This document shows, piece after piece, positions 49,571 through 58,163 of a DNA stretch of 64,000 nucleotides (its first letter is position 1; every line of letters begins with the position of its first letter). This DNA comes from JAZKHT01 sp040385245. GTDB lineage: Bacteria > Pseudomonadota > Alphaproteobacteria > Rhodobacterales > Rhodobacteraceae. The DNA is taken from contig JAZKHT010000001.1 of assembly GCA_040385245.1 (NCBI GenBank), forward strand, positions 186,001 through 250,000, in the 5' to 3' direction. The notes under the pieces were generated by a model. The model saw only the letters and a program-made list of their open reading frames with translations, made no database searches and was not told the origin of the DNA. The translations under genes and the position numbers were made by a program.

Positions 49571-51307
49571 ATGCAGACTTTCGTGCGGCAACGGGTTGTG
49601 ATGGCCCTGACGGGCTTTGTTGCGGGCCTTTGCCTTTATATTTTGACCGAGGTGTTGACCCGCGACATCGTTGGCGACAGGGCCGGTCTGGCACTGGCCA
49701 CCCTTACGGGCGCGTTCTTTGCAGCCCTGTTGGCGATGATCGGTCCGCTTGCGGTGCGGCGGGCCGCGATGGGCGCTGCAGGTGTCGCGGTCGTGACGGC
49801 GGTGCTGCTGGTCTGGGCGTCCTTCCGGTTTGACGAGGTGGCGGGGTTTCTGAACGATCCAGTCCCGCTGCTGGCGGCGGCTGTGCTTTGCTTTGTTCCG
49901 TTGCCGTTCTTTGTCGCCGCGTCCGGCCCCGGTTGGCGGGATTACCCAGAGCTGTTCCTGCAAAGCTGGACGCTGGTTGTGCGCTATGCCGCCGCGTGGC
50001 TGTTCGTTGGGGTGGTTTGGGGCGTGATCTGGCTGTCGGATGCGTTGCTGTCGCTGGTCGGGCTTGATCTGATCGCCCTGGTGATCGACGCCGATCCGAT
50101 GCCGTGGATGATCACAGGCACCGTGCTGGGTCTTGCCCTGGCGGTCGTGAACGAGATGGCGGATATCGTGTCGCCCTATCTGGTGCTGCGGCTGTTGCGC
50201 TTGCTGCTGCCTGTCGTTCTGGTGGTGATGGTGGTGTTCCTGGTGGCGTTGCCGGTGCAGGGGTTGTCGGGGCTGTTTGGCGGGATATCTGCGGCCTTCA
50301 CGCTGTTGGTCATGTGCGGGGCGGCGGCAACGCTGGTCACCACGGCGATTGACCAAAGCGATGCCGAGGCGACGCAAGCCGTGCCGATGCAGCGCGCGGC
50401 GCAAGGGTTGGCGCTGGTCTTGCCGTTTCCGGCGGGCCTTGCCGCCTTTGCCATCTGGCTGCGAGTGGAACAGCACGGCTGGACGCCGGACCGCCTGTTT
50501 GCCGCGACGGTGTCCATTCTGGCCTTGGGCTACGGGATCAGCTATGCGGTCGCGGTCTTGCGAGGCCGTGGGTGGATGGCGCGTGTCCGGCAGGCGAACG
50601 TCACCATGGCGCTGGCGTTGATTGCGGCGGCGGTGGTGTGGCTGACCCCGGTTTTGGACGCCCAGTCGATTGCCGCGCGCAGCCAGATCGCCCGGTTCGA
50701 GGCGGGTGTGATGGGGTTGGACGATCTGGATCTGGCCGCACTCGATCAATGGGGGCGGGCCGGAACGGCCGCCCGCGCCCGGCTGGATGCGATTGCAGCC
50801 AGCCCCGGACAAGAGGCGCTGGCAAAGCGGTTGGCGGCAGTGCCCGCTGGCAGCACCGGCCCCATAATGTCTGATGACGCCGAGGCGTTGCTGGCCGATC
50901 TGCGGGCCGTACTTCCCTTGCAGCCGCTCGGTGCCACGGCAACGCGCGACGTTCTTTTGTCCGCGATCCCGGCGGAAGAGATGCGCAATTGGCTGGCGGC
51001 CTGCCGTGGCAGCCTGCCGGATGGCCGCCCTGGTTGCGTTATGGTGGTGGCCGATCTGTGGACGGACATGCCCGGCGAAGAAGCCATCATGCTGCTGCGG
51101 GAAGAGGCGGGCTTTGTCCGCTACGAAGGGCTTGGCATGATTGACGGGGTGGTGCAGCGCCGGTCCGTCTGGTCACTGTCGGGCGCGCTGCCCGATCTGG
51201 CCGACGGGGCGGCGTTGATTGGCGCGCTTCAGACTGCCCCGCCTACGCTGTCGCCTGCGCCGCTGAACCGGTTGGGCATTGGCGGTGGTTTGGTCCTGAT
51301 GCCGTAA
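49571..51307 (+). CDS. DUF4153 domain membrane protein
   Basis: This large inner-membrane protein (578 aa) has about ten transmembrane helices in its first 390 residues and a soluble C-terminal part (about 390-578). It belongs to the DUF4153 family of unknown function. RYAAAWLFVGVVWGVIWLSDALLSLVGL is a typical segment. The start MQTFVRQRVV directly precedes helix 1. The H-NOX-like gene begins 63 nt after its stop on the same strand, so cotranscription is possible, though a functional link is not shown. Confidence 0.82.
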   Translation: MQTFVRQRVVMALTGFVAGLCLYILTEVLTRDIVGDRAGLALATLTGAFFAALLAMIGPLAVRRAAMGAAGVAVVTAVLLVWASFRFDEVAGFLNDPVPLLAAAVLCFVPLPFFVAASGPGWRDYPELFLQSWTLVVRYAAAWLFVGVVWGVIWLSDALLSLVGLDLIALVIDADPMPWMITGTVLGLALAVVNEMADIVSPYLVLRLLRLLLPVVLVVMVVFLVALPVQGLSGLFGGISAAFTLLVMCGAAATLVTTAIDQSDAEATQAVPMQRAAQGLALVLPFPAGLAAFAIWLRVEQHGWTPDRLFAATVSILALGYGISYAVAVLRGRGWMARVRQANVTMALALIAAAVVWLTPVLDAQSIAARSQIARFEAGVMGLDDLDLAALDQWGRAGTAARARLDAIAASPGQEALAKRLAAVPAGSTGPIMSDDAEALLADLRAVLPLQPLGATATRDVLLSAIPAEEMRNWLAACRGSLPDGRPGCVMVVADLWTDMPGEEAIMLLREEAGFVRYEGLGMIDGVVQRRSVWSLSGALPDLADGAALIGALQTAPPTLSPAPLNRLGIGGGLVLMP

Positions 51308-51369
51308 GACGGCGTTAACTCTCTGCGGTTAATCTTGACGATGCCAGTGGTCAAAGGGCAGGCGTCGCC

Positions 51370-51957
51370 ATGCACGGTCTTATCAACCGGTCCATCCAGT
51401 GCTTCTTGCGTGATACATGGGGCCAGTCGCTATGGTTGTCCGTGGCGCGCGACGTGCGTTTGGGGTCCGACGGGTTTGAGGCGATGCTGGTCTATGATCC
51501 TGCCCTGACCGAGGCGGTGATCGACGCCGCCGCGATGCGGCTGAACCGGCCGCGTGACAGCCTGCTGGAAGACCTTGGCACTTACCTTGTGTCGCACCCG
51601 ACGTTGGAGCCTGTGCGGCGCTTGCTGCGCTTTGGCGGCACGGACTTCGTCGATTTCCTGCACTCGCTGGAAGACTTGCCGGAACGCGGTCGCCTTGCCG
51701 TGCCGGATCTTGATCTGCCCGCTCTGGCATTGGTCGATGGGGGCGATGGCCGGTTCACCCTGACACTGCGATCACAGCTTAAGGGGACGGGGCATATCGC
51801 GGTCGGGCTTTTGCGCGCGATGGCGGATGATTACGGCGCGCTGGTCCTGCTGGACATGCCCGATCCCCAAGGGGACGCAGATTGCGTGACAATCCACCTG
51901 CTCGACACCCGCTTTGCCGCCGGACGACGCTTCGATCTCGGGGTGCGGACGGGATGA
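51370..51957 (+). CDS. H-NOX (HNOB)-like protein lacking the canonical heme ligand
   Basis: H-NOX proteins are heme-based NO/O2 sensors that control a partner enzyme. This 195-residue copy aligns along soluble guanylate cyclase: MHGLINRSIQ, MLVYDP, LRFGGTDFVDFLHSLEDLPERGRL and VGLLRAMADDYGALVLLD. At the proximal heme His position (sGC H105) it has P104, and the YxSxR heme-propionate motif reads LRSQL (133-137), keeping only the Ser. H98, six residues earlier, is the nearest His. Heme binding is thus absent or altered. The gene overlaps the HNOBA-GGDEF gene by 4 nt, its probable partner. Confidence 0.88.
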   Translation: MHGLINRSIQCFLRDTWGQSLWLSVARDVRLGSDGFEAMLVYDPALTEAVIDAAAMRLNRPRDSLLEDLGTYLVSHPTLEPVRRLLRFGGTDFVDFLHSLEDLPERGRLAVPDLDLPALALVDGGDGRFTLTLRSQLKGTGHIAVGLLRAMADDYGALVLLDMPDPQGDADCVTIHLLDTRFAAGRRFDLGVRTG

Positions 51958-52928
51958 GCCGGGCATGTCTTCCCGACACGGCGCTGGCGCGGTTGATGCC
52001 GATGCATGTCTTGCTGTCGGCCCAAGGCAGGGTCACCGGGCATGGCCCGACACTGTCCAGGCTGTCACAAGGGAAACCGTTGACGGGGATGGACTTCTTC
52101 ACCGCCTTTGATCTGCGCCGTCCGGGTGGGATGGTGGATATGGCCGGGCTGATTGCCCGCGCGGGCGAGCGGCTGCATGTCACCTTGCGTGATCTGCCGG
52201 ACACGGTTCTGCGCGGACTGGTCGTGCCGCTGGACGCGGGTCAGGGGGCGTTGATCAACCTGTCATTCGGGATCGGCATCGTCGATGCGGTGAAAATCCA
52301 CGCCCTGAACGACGCTGATTTCGCGCCTACCGATCTGGCCATCGAAATGCTGTATCTGGTCGAGGCGAAGTCGGCCGTGATGAACGAATTGCGCGATCTG
52401 AACATACGTCTGCAAGGCGCAAAGGTCATGGCGGAAGAGCAGGCGATGACCGACACGCTGACCGGCTTGCGCAACCGGCGGGCGTTCGATCTGGGGCTTT
52501 CTCGGCAGATCACCCAAGGAATGCCGTTCGCGCTGATGCACGTTGATCTGGATTTCTTCAAGGCGGTCAACGACACGCTGGGCCATGCCGCAGGCGACCA
52601 TGTCCTGACCGAGGTGGCGCGCATCCTGACCGACGAGACGCGGTTGGGCGATACCGTTGCGCGCGTGGGCGGCGATGAATTTGTCGTGCTGTTGCCGATG
52701 ATCACCGATCCTGCGCGGTTGCTGCATGTCGCAAACCGTATCATCGACCGCCTGTCGCGCCCGATCCCCTGGCAGGACCAGACCTGTCGCATCGCGGCAA
52801 GTATCGGCATGACCCTGTCGGGTTCATACACCCGCGCCGACCCTCTGCGGATGCTGCACGATGCTGATACCGCCCTCTATGCCGCCAAACGCGCCGGTCG
52901 GGGCCGGGCGGTTCTGCATCAGCCATGA
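51954..52928 (+). CDS. HNOBA-GGDEF diguanylate cyclase
   Basis: This cytoplasmic enzyme (324 aa) makes c-di-GMP. Residues about 10-125 form a PAS-like HNOBA domain (FFTAFDLRRPGGM, LINLSFGIGIVDAV), the domain that docks H-NOX in guanylate cyclases. A signalling helix (about 128-165) leads to GGDEF: DTLTGLRNRRAFD, DLDFFKAVNDTLGHAAGDHVL and RVGGDEF (GGDEF at 239-243). The RxxD inhibitory site is R230-LG-D233. The ATG overlaps the H-NOX stop (ATGA), implying equimolar synthesis and a complex. Confidence 0.93.
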   Translation: MSRACLPDTALARLMPMHVLLSAQGRVTGHGPTLSRLSQGKPLTGMDFFTAFDLRRPGGMVDMAGLIARAGERLHVTLRDLPDTVLRGLVVPLDAGQGALINLSFGIGIVDAVKIHALNDADFAPTDLAIEMLYLVEAKSAVMNELRDLNIRLQGAKVMAEEQAMTDTLTGLRNRRAFDLGLSRQITQGMPFALMHVDLDFFKAVNDTLGHAAGDHVLTEVARILTDETRLGDTVARVGGDEFVVLLPMITDPARLLHVANRIIDRLSRPIPWQDQTCRIAASIGMTLSGSYTRADPLRMLHDADTALYAAKRAGRGRAVLHQP

Positions 52929-53050
52929 CGGGCGAAGGGTGTCGGCATGGGGATGCTTCAAGGTGCATCCGCTCCGCCCGCACCAGTTCGATAAAACCAT
53001 ATCTGCCCCATGGGGTATACTGTCTTGGTCGCGTCATGGTATGGGGAAAG

Positions 53051-53125
53051 TGGCAGCCCGTAGGGGAGTCGAACCCCTCTTACCAGGTTGAAAACCTGGT
53101 GTCCTAACCGATAGACGAACGGGCC
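53051..53125 (-). tRNA. tRNA-Glu (anticodon TTC)
   Basis: The minus strand folds as a cloverleaf starting GGCCCGT. The D arm is TCGTCTATCGGTTAGGAC. The anticodon stem CCAGG/CCTGG encloses loop TTTTCAA, giving anticodon TTC. The T arm is GAGGGGTTCGACTCCCCT, and CCA is encoded at 53051-53053. G1 pairs with T72, as usual for this tRNA in the group. Confidence 0.96.
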
Positions 53126-53178
53126 ACGCCGGGTGAATAAGACAGCCGAAACCCCGGTGCAAGTGGAAAAAGCACAGG

Positions 53179-53979
53179 CTATCCGTCAATCCGCGCGGCC
53201 ATCAGGGCAATCGCCTCTTGATACACGGTTGCGGCGTTCCATTCCTTGATCACCGCGAAATTTGGCTGGCCTTTGGCATAGCCTTTGCCGGGTCGCCATC
53301 CCTTTTGTCGCAGGTAATGTGCTGTGGATGCAAGCGAATCAACCACATCGGTCAGATCGACCCGTCCGTCGCCGTTCCCATCTACACCATAGGCCAGGGC
53401 GTTGCCGGGCAGGAATTGCGTGTGCCCCAATTCGCCATGTTTGGCCCCGACCGTGGCCGCGTTTATGCTGCCCTGATCGACCAGTTTCAGCGCAGCGATC
53501 AGATGCGGGGTAAAAAAGTCGCTGCGGCGGCAATCATAGGCCAGCGTGGCGATGGCAGACACGACATTGGTATCCCCCATGAAGCCACCAAAGGCAGTCT
53601 CCATCCCGTGAATCGCCAGCAAGACCCCGGCGGGCACGCCATACTGTCGTTCCAGTGCCGCATAGAAATCCGGGTTGCGGGCAAGTCGCTTGCGACCTTG
53701 GGCGATGATCGTTTCGGCCCCGCGCAACTGCAGGAACTTGTCCAGACTGTACTTGAAGCTTTTCTGATTGCGGTCCGCCCCGATCGTGGCGCGGGAATAG
53801 GCTGACCCCATCAGCGCGTCGATGCCGCGCCTGCCCACACCGCCGGCGGCGGCCTCTTGCGCCATGACGGGCTTCCACGTTTCGTATTGGCCGCCGGTGT
53901 CGCTGCAAGGGGCGGCCAGCGCGGCAGAGGCAAGCATTCCCCCAAAGACAAACCCACAGACGCTGTTCAACAATCGCAT
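53179..53979 (-). CDS. Lytic murein transglycosylase (SLT_2/MltB-like)
   Basis: This periplasmic peptidoglycan-cleaving enzyme has 266 aa. A signal peptide ends near residue 22 (SAALA-A). The catalytic Glu is in LAIHGMETAFGGFMG, followed by ATLAYDCRRSDFF and GELGHTQFLPGNAL, the SLT_2 family blocks. A calcium-loop-like DGNGDGRVDLTDVVDSLAS (about 199-217) is also family-typical. It has no lipobox. It stands alone between tRNA-Glu and the FAH-family gene. Confidence 0.93.
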   Translation of the reverse strand: MRLLNSVCGFVFGGMLASAALAAPCSDTGGQYETWKPVMAQEAAAGGVGRRGIDALMGSAYSRATIGADRNQKSFKYSLDKFLQLRGAETIIAQGRKRLARNPDFYAALERQYGVPAGVLLAIHGMETAFGGFMGDTNVVSAIATLAYDCRRSDFFTPHLIAALKLVDQGSINAATVGAKHGELGHTQFLPGNALAYGVDGNGDGRVDLTDVVDSLASTAHYLRQKGWRPGKGYAKGQPNFAVIKEWNAATVYQEAIALMAARIDG

Positions 53980-54078
53980 GGCCCGATCCCGTTTTGCCTG
54001 TCATCAACCTTAGGCACCCGCCCGCCCAACGCAAGTCGCGTCGCAGGGACAGGCGATGAAGCGCACCGTTTGTCTGCG

Positions 54079-54852
54079 TCAGGCAGCGGGGAAGTTGGCC
54101 ATGGTGATCTCGACCGTGCCTATCCCGTCGATCACGACGGCGACTGCATCGCCATCCTTGACCGGGCGCGACCCGAGGGACGTGCCGCAGGCGATGATGT
54201 CACCGGGGTGCAGGGTCATGTCGGTGGATAAGCGGCTGATGATTTCGGCGGGCGGCAGGATCATGTCTGACGCGGGGTAGGACTGTCGTTCGCGCCCGTT
54301 GACCAGCGTCCTGATGGTCAGGTCGCGCCAGTCCAACCCGGTTGCGATGACGGGGCCTATGACGCCAAAGCCGTCAAAGCCCTTGGCCCGCGTCCATTGG
54401 GCAAAGCTGGGGTCGGCATTCAGAATATCGATTGCGGTCAAGTCGTTGACGCAGGTGTACCCAAGGATCGCCTTGGTTGCCGCCTCTGGATCAACGTTAC
54501 GGCAGGTCTGGCCGATGACGATGCCAAGTTCGCCTTCAAACAGCACCCGTCCCACGTCTGTGGGGATGGTAACGGTTGCGCCATGACCGGCCAGCGATGT
54601 CAGCGGTTTCAGAAAATACAGCGGATGGGTTGGCGTGGCCCAGCCGTTTTTGGCAGCGGCGGCGTGAAAGTTGTTCCACAGGCCAATAAATTTGCCCGGC
54701 ATGCAGGGGGCAAGTAGTGTGGCACCGGCCATAGGTTCCGGTCGCCCAGCGGGCGTTTCTGCGCCAAGCGAGGCACGGGGATGAAACATGTCACCGCCGA
54801 TGACGCCGGTCAGCACGCGCCCATCTTGTGTCTGGATGCGTGCCCAGTTCAT
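54079..54852 (-). CDS. Fumarylacetoacetate hydrolase family protein (copy 1)
   Basis: This 257-residue enzyme has the FAH fold and cleaves or tautomerises a beta-diketo/oxo acid. The metal-binding Glu residues are in VLFEGELGIVIG. The GYTCVNDLTA and LHPGDIIACGTSLGS blocks are standard for the family (5-carboxymethyl-2-hydroxymuconate isomerase/oxaloacetate decarboxylase group). It follows icd on the same strand after a strong hairpin. A second FAH gene lies at the other side of icd. The exact reaction is unknown. Confidence 0.9.
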   Translation of the reverse strand: MNWARIQTQDGRVLTGVIGGDMFHPRASLGAETPAGRPEPMAGATLLAPCMPGKFIGLWNNFHAAAAKNGWATPTHPLYFLKPLTSLAGHGATVTIPTDVGRVLFEGELGIVIGQTCRNVDPEAATKAILGYTCVNDLTAIDILNADPSFAQWTRAKGFDGFGVIGPVIATGLDWRDLTIRTLVNGRERQSYPASDMILPPAEIISRLSTDMTLHPGDIIACGTSLGSRPVKDGDAVAVVIDGIGTVEITMANFPAA

Positions 54853-54880
54853 CGCCTGATTCCTGTGGGAGAAACGGAAT

Positions 54881-54907
54881 TGCCCCGCCGCATGTCACGG
54901 CGGGGCA
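54881..54907 (-). terminator. Hairpin terminator after icd
   Basis: A perfect 10-bp GC-rich stem (54881-54890 with 54898-54907) with loop CATGTCA lies just past the icd stop on the minus strand, followed by ATTCCGTTT. Confidence 0.7.
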
Positions 54908-54913
54908 GGGGTG

Positions 54914-57136
54914 TCAGCCGATGATCCGCGCAAAGGTTTGCGACGGGCGCATCACGCTTTCGGTCTTGGCGGGGTCGGTGTGGTAATAGCCACCCAGATC
55001 GGCAGGCTTGCCCTGCGCAGCCGCCAGTTCGGCCACGATCTGCCCCTCATTCTCGGCCAAGGCCTTGGCGATGGGCGCAAAATGGGCGGCAAGATCGGCA
55101 TCTTCGGTTTGCGCGGCAAGGGCCTGCGCCCAATACAGGGCAAAGTAGAAATGGCTGTCGCGGTTGTCGGTCTTGCCGACCTTGGGGCTGGGCGACCTGT
55201 TGTGGTCCAGAACCCCTTGCGTCGCTGTATCGACGGCCTTGCCCAGAACGCGGGCCTTCTGGTTGCCCTTGGCGTCGGCCAGAAACTTAAGGCTTTCCCC
55301 CAGCGCGCAGAATTCGCCAAGCGAATCCCAACGCAGGTGGTTTTCTTCCATCAACTGCTGCACATGCTTTGGTGCCGAACCGCCCGCGCCGGTTTCAAAC
55401 ATGCCGCCGCCGTTCATCAGTTTCACGATCGACAGCATCTTGGCGGAGGTGCCCAGTTCCAGGATCGGGAACAGGTCGGTCAGATAGTCGCGCAGCACGT
55501 TGCCCGACACGGCGATAGAGTTTTCGCCCTTGCGGATCGTTTCCAGCGACAGACGTGTTGCCTGCCGAGGGTCAAGGATCTGGAATTTGTCCGTCGCCCC
55601 TGCGGCGGCAAGGATCGGCTTCACGTATTTGATCAGCTCGGCGTCATGCGGGCGGGTTTGATCCAGCCAGAACACCGCCTGACAGCCTTCGGCCTTTTGC
55701 CGGTCGATCGCCAGTTTGACCCAATCCTCGATCGGGGCCTGCCGGGTGGAGGCCGCGCGCCAGATGTCGCCCTTTTCCACCTTGTGTTCGTGGAGGACGT
55801 CGCCGTTTGCCAGAACCAGACGGACAGTGCCGTCGGCCGGGATTTCAAACGTGGTCGGGTGCGATCCGTACTCTTCGGCCTTTTGCGCCATCAGACCGAT
55901 GTTTTGCACCGTGCCAGCCGTGGCCGGATCCAGCGCGCCGGTTTCCTTGAAATAGGCAATCGCCTCGTCGTAGATGCAGGCGTAGGAACTGTCGGGGATC
56001 ACGCAGTTGGTGTCGGCGGCCTTGCCGTCCGGGCCCCAGCCTTTGCCCCCGGCGCGGATCAGCGCGGGCAAGGAGGCATCGACGATCACGTCGGACGGCA
56101 CATGCAGGTTGGTGATGCCCTTTTCCGAGTTGACCATATACAGCGGCGCGCGGGCGTCGATCACGGCCTTGATATCAGCCTCAATCGTCTTGAACTCGGG
56201 CATCTCGGCCACGCGGTCCAGCAGCGCGCCAAGGCCCGAGTTGGGGTTGATCCCTGCGGCACGCAGCGCGTCGCCGTGGGTGTCGAACACCGGTTTCAGG
56301 AACTGGTGGACGGCATGGCCGAAGATGATCGGGTCTGACACCTTCATCATTGTGGCTTTCAGGTGGATCGAGAACAGAACGCCGTTTTGCTTTGCCCCGT
56401 CGATCTGTTCCGCCAGAAACGCAGCCAGCGCGCGGGCCGACATGAACGTGGTATCAACCACAGTACCCGCAGGATAGGTCACGTCCTTTTTCAGCACCGT
56501 CACCGTACCGTCGCGACCGACCAGTTCGATGCGCGCAGGGCCAGCCTGCGCCGCCGTCAGGGTTGCCGATTTCTCGTTCGTGCGGAAATCGCCGCTGGTC
56601 ATGGTCGACACATAGGTCTTGCTGTCCGCCGCCCAGACGCCCATCGAATGCGGGTTGGCTTTCGCATAGTTCTTGACCGCAATCGCCGCGCGCCGGTCCG
56701 AATTGCCTTCGCGCAGCACCGGGTTCACAGCCGATCCCTTGATCGCGTCATAGCGGGTGCGGATCGACTTTTCTTCGGCCGTGGCAGGAGCTTCGGGATA
56801 GTCGGGCAGATCGTAGCCCTGCGATTGAAGTTCCTTGATCGCCGCTTCAAGCTGCGGGGATGAGGCCGAGATGTTCGGCAGTTTGATCACGTTGGCGACG
56901 GGGGTTTTCACCAGTTCGCCCAGTTCCGCCAGATCGTCGGGCTGGCGCTGTGCGGGCGTCAGACGTTCGGGAAAGGCCGCGATGATGCGTCCCGCAAGCG
57001 AAATGTCCTTGGTTCCGACCGAAACCCCGGCCGCTGATGCAAAGGCGCGGATGATGGGCAAAAGCGACGCCGAGGCGATCTGCGGTGCTTCATCGACCTT
57101 GGTGTAGATGATGTCGGGGACGGGACGGTCATTCAT
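54914..57136 (-). CDS. icd: NADP-dependent isocitrate dehydrogenase, monomeric type
   Basis: This TCA-cycle enzyme converts isocitrate to 2-oxoglutarate with NADPH production. The protein has 740 aa, the length of the monomeric IDH-II type. Characteristic blocks are IYTKVDEAPQIASASLLPIIRAF at the N-terminus, NPVLREGNSDRRAA with the substrate-binding Ser, HLKATMMKVSDPIIFGHAV and the C-terminal DLGGYYHTDPAKTESVMRPS. It has its own hairpin terminator. It lies between two FAH-family genes, and the reason for this is unclear. Confidence 0.97.
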   Translation of the reverse strand: MNDRPVPDIIYTKVDEAPQIASASLLPIIRAFASAAGVSVGTKDISLAGRIIAAFPERLTPAQRQPDDLAELGELVKTPVANVIKLPNISASSPQLEAAIKELQSQGYDLPDYPEAPATAEEKSIRTRYDAIKGSAVNPVLREGNSDRRAAIAVKNYAKANPHSMGVWAADSKTYVSTMTSGDFRTNEKSATLTAAQAGPARIELVGRDGTVTVLKKDVTYPAGTVVDTTFMSARALAAFLAEQIDGAKQNGVLFSIHLKATMMKVSDPIIFGHAVHQFLKPVFDTHGDALRAAGINPNSGLGALLDRVAEMPEFKTIEADIKAVIDARAPLYMVNSEKGITNLHVPSDVIVDASLPALIRAGGKGWGPDGKAADTNCVIPDSSYACIYDEAIAYFKETGALDPATAGTVQNIGLMAQKAEEYGSHPTTFEIPADGTVRLVLANGDVLHEHKVEKGDIWRAASTRQAPIEDWVKLAIDRQKAEGCQAVFWLDQTRPHDAELIKYVKPILAAAGATDKFQILDPRQATRLSLETIRKGENSIAVSGNVLRDYLTDLFPILELGTSAKMLSIVKLMNGGGMFETGAGGSAPKHVQQLMEENHLRWDSLGEFCALGESLKFLADAKGNQKARVLGKAVDTATQGVLDHNRSPSPKVGKTDNRDSHFYFALYWAQALAAQTEDADLAAHFAPIAKALAENEGQIVAELAAAQGKPADLGGYYHTDPAKTESVMRPSQTFARIIG

Positions 57137-57262
57137 TTTATGGAACCTGTCTTGATTTTGCGCGCGGATGGTATGTGACGCATCGACCGAGGTCTACATG
57201 ACATCGCAGCCATAGTCGCCAGACACCTGCGACATATCGGGTCCAAAGGGCCTGAAACGGGC

Positions 57263-57285
57263 GGCGGGGGCTGCGTTCCCCCGCC
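57263..57285. terminator. GC-rich hairpin after the second FAH gene
   Basis: A perfect 8-bp stem (57263-57270 with 57278-57285) with a 7-nt loop lies 12 nt past the stop of the FAH-family gene on the minus strand. There is no clear T-run. Confidence 0.5.
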
Positions 57286-57296
57286 TGCCATCGGGG

Positions 57297-57980
57297 TCAA
57301 ACGACCTTGACGGTCAGAACACCCAGCCCTTCGATCATGGCGTCCATCGTATCGCCTTTGACGACCGCACCCACGCCGGACGGGGTGCCCGCCATGATGA
57401 CATCGCCCGCCTGCAGTTCGAAATAGTCGGACAGGTAGGAAATCATTTCCGGCACCTTCCAAATCATCTGGTTCAGGTCGCCCTCTTGCTTGACCACGCC
57501 GTTCACCTTCAACTCCACCCGTCCATGATCGGGGTGACCGACCGCTGCCACGGGTTGCAGCGGGCCGACGGGGCCGGACTGTTCGAACGCCTTGCCGATT
57601 TCCCACGGGCGGCCCTGCTTCTTTGCCTCGCCCTGAAGATCGCGGCGGGTCATGTCAAGCGAGACGCCATAACCCCAGACGTGGTTCAGCGCGTCGGCAA
57701 TCTCGATGTTCTTGCCGCCTGATTTCAGCGCGACCAGAAGTTCAACTTCGTGGTGCACGTCCGACGAATGGGGCGGATAGGGAAATTCGCCCGACGCATC
57801 CAGATTGTTGGGGTTTTTCTGAAAGAAGAACGGCGGTTCGCGGTCCGGATCGTGACCCATCTCGACCGCGTGGGCGGCGTAGTTGCGACCGATGCAATAG
57901 ACGCGCCGCACCGGGAATGCGCCACCGCCGACGACAGGGATCGTCGGAACGGGCGGCGCGGGGATCACGAAATCGGCCAT
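57297..57980 (-). CDS. Fumarylacetoacetate hydrolase family protein (copy 2)
   Basis: This compact FAH-family protein has 227 aa. The N-terminal substrate/metal region is RVYCIGRNYAAHAVEMGHD, followed by DVHHEVELLVAL with the metal-binding Glu pair, and QAGDVIMAGTPSGVGAV near the C-terminus. Such short forms include acylpyruvate hydrolases and oxaloacetate decarboxylases (FAHD1-like). It diverges from the GntR gene, and ACCAAT/ATTGGT half-sites lie in between. It probably belongs to the same regulated pathway as the transporter and CoA ligase. Confidence 0.92.
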   Translation of the reverse strand: MADFVIPAPPVPTIPVVGGGAFPVRRVYCIGRNYAAHAVEMGHDPDREPPFFFQKNPNNLDASGEFPYPPHSSDVHHEVELLVALKSGGKNIEIADALNHVWGYGVSLDMTRRDLQGEAKKQGRPWEIGKAFEQSGPVGPLQPVAAVGHPDHGRVELKVNGVVKQEGDLNQMIWKVPEMISYLSDYFELQAGDVIMAGTPSGVGAVVKGDTMDAMIEGLGVLTVKVV

Positions 57981-58076
57981 GGTTCACCTCTTGGCAATGA
58001 CATTGGCAGCGACCGTAGCGCAGGCATGGGGCGAAATCAATCCCAACCAATTTGAACAAGAGCGTCAAAGTTAGTA

Positions 58077-58093
58077 ACCAATTCCGCATTGGT
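58077..58093. promoter_or_regulatory. Inverted ACCAAT/ATTGGT pair (candidate GntR operator, distal)
   Basis: ACCAAT (58077-58082) and ATTGGT (58088-58093) are separated by 5 nt. Another ACCAAT lies at 58046-58051. They are 97-135 nt upstream of the FAH start region and 71-118 nt before the GntR start. Confidence 0.55.
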
Positions 58094-58132
58094 GGATAAT
58101 TTCATTGAACGCATGAACGAATCGTGCGTAGG

Positions 58133-58146
58133 ATTGGTCAACCAAT
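58133..58146. promoter_or_regulatory. ATTGGT-CA-ACCAAT palindrome (candidate GntR operator, proximal)
   Basis: The arms are perfectly complementary with a 2-nt centre, and the core TGGTNNACCA fits the operator pattern of FadR/FCD-type GntR regulators. It lies 18 nt before the GntR start at 58164, as expected for autoregulation. Confidence 0.65.
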
Positions 58147-58163
58147 GGCTGGGTAATGGTTCA

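Noticed and set aside
54911..56338. Plus-strand open frame opposite icd
   Set aside because: The minus-strand protein is a full-length monomeric isocitrate dehydrogenase; the opposite frame lacks any family pattern.
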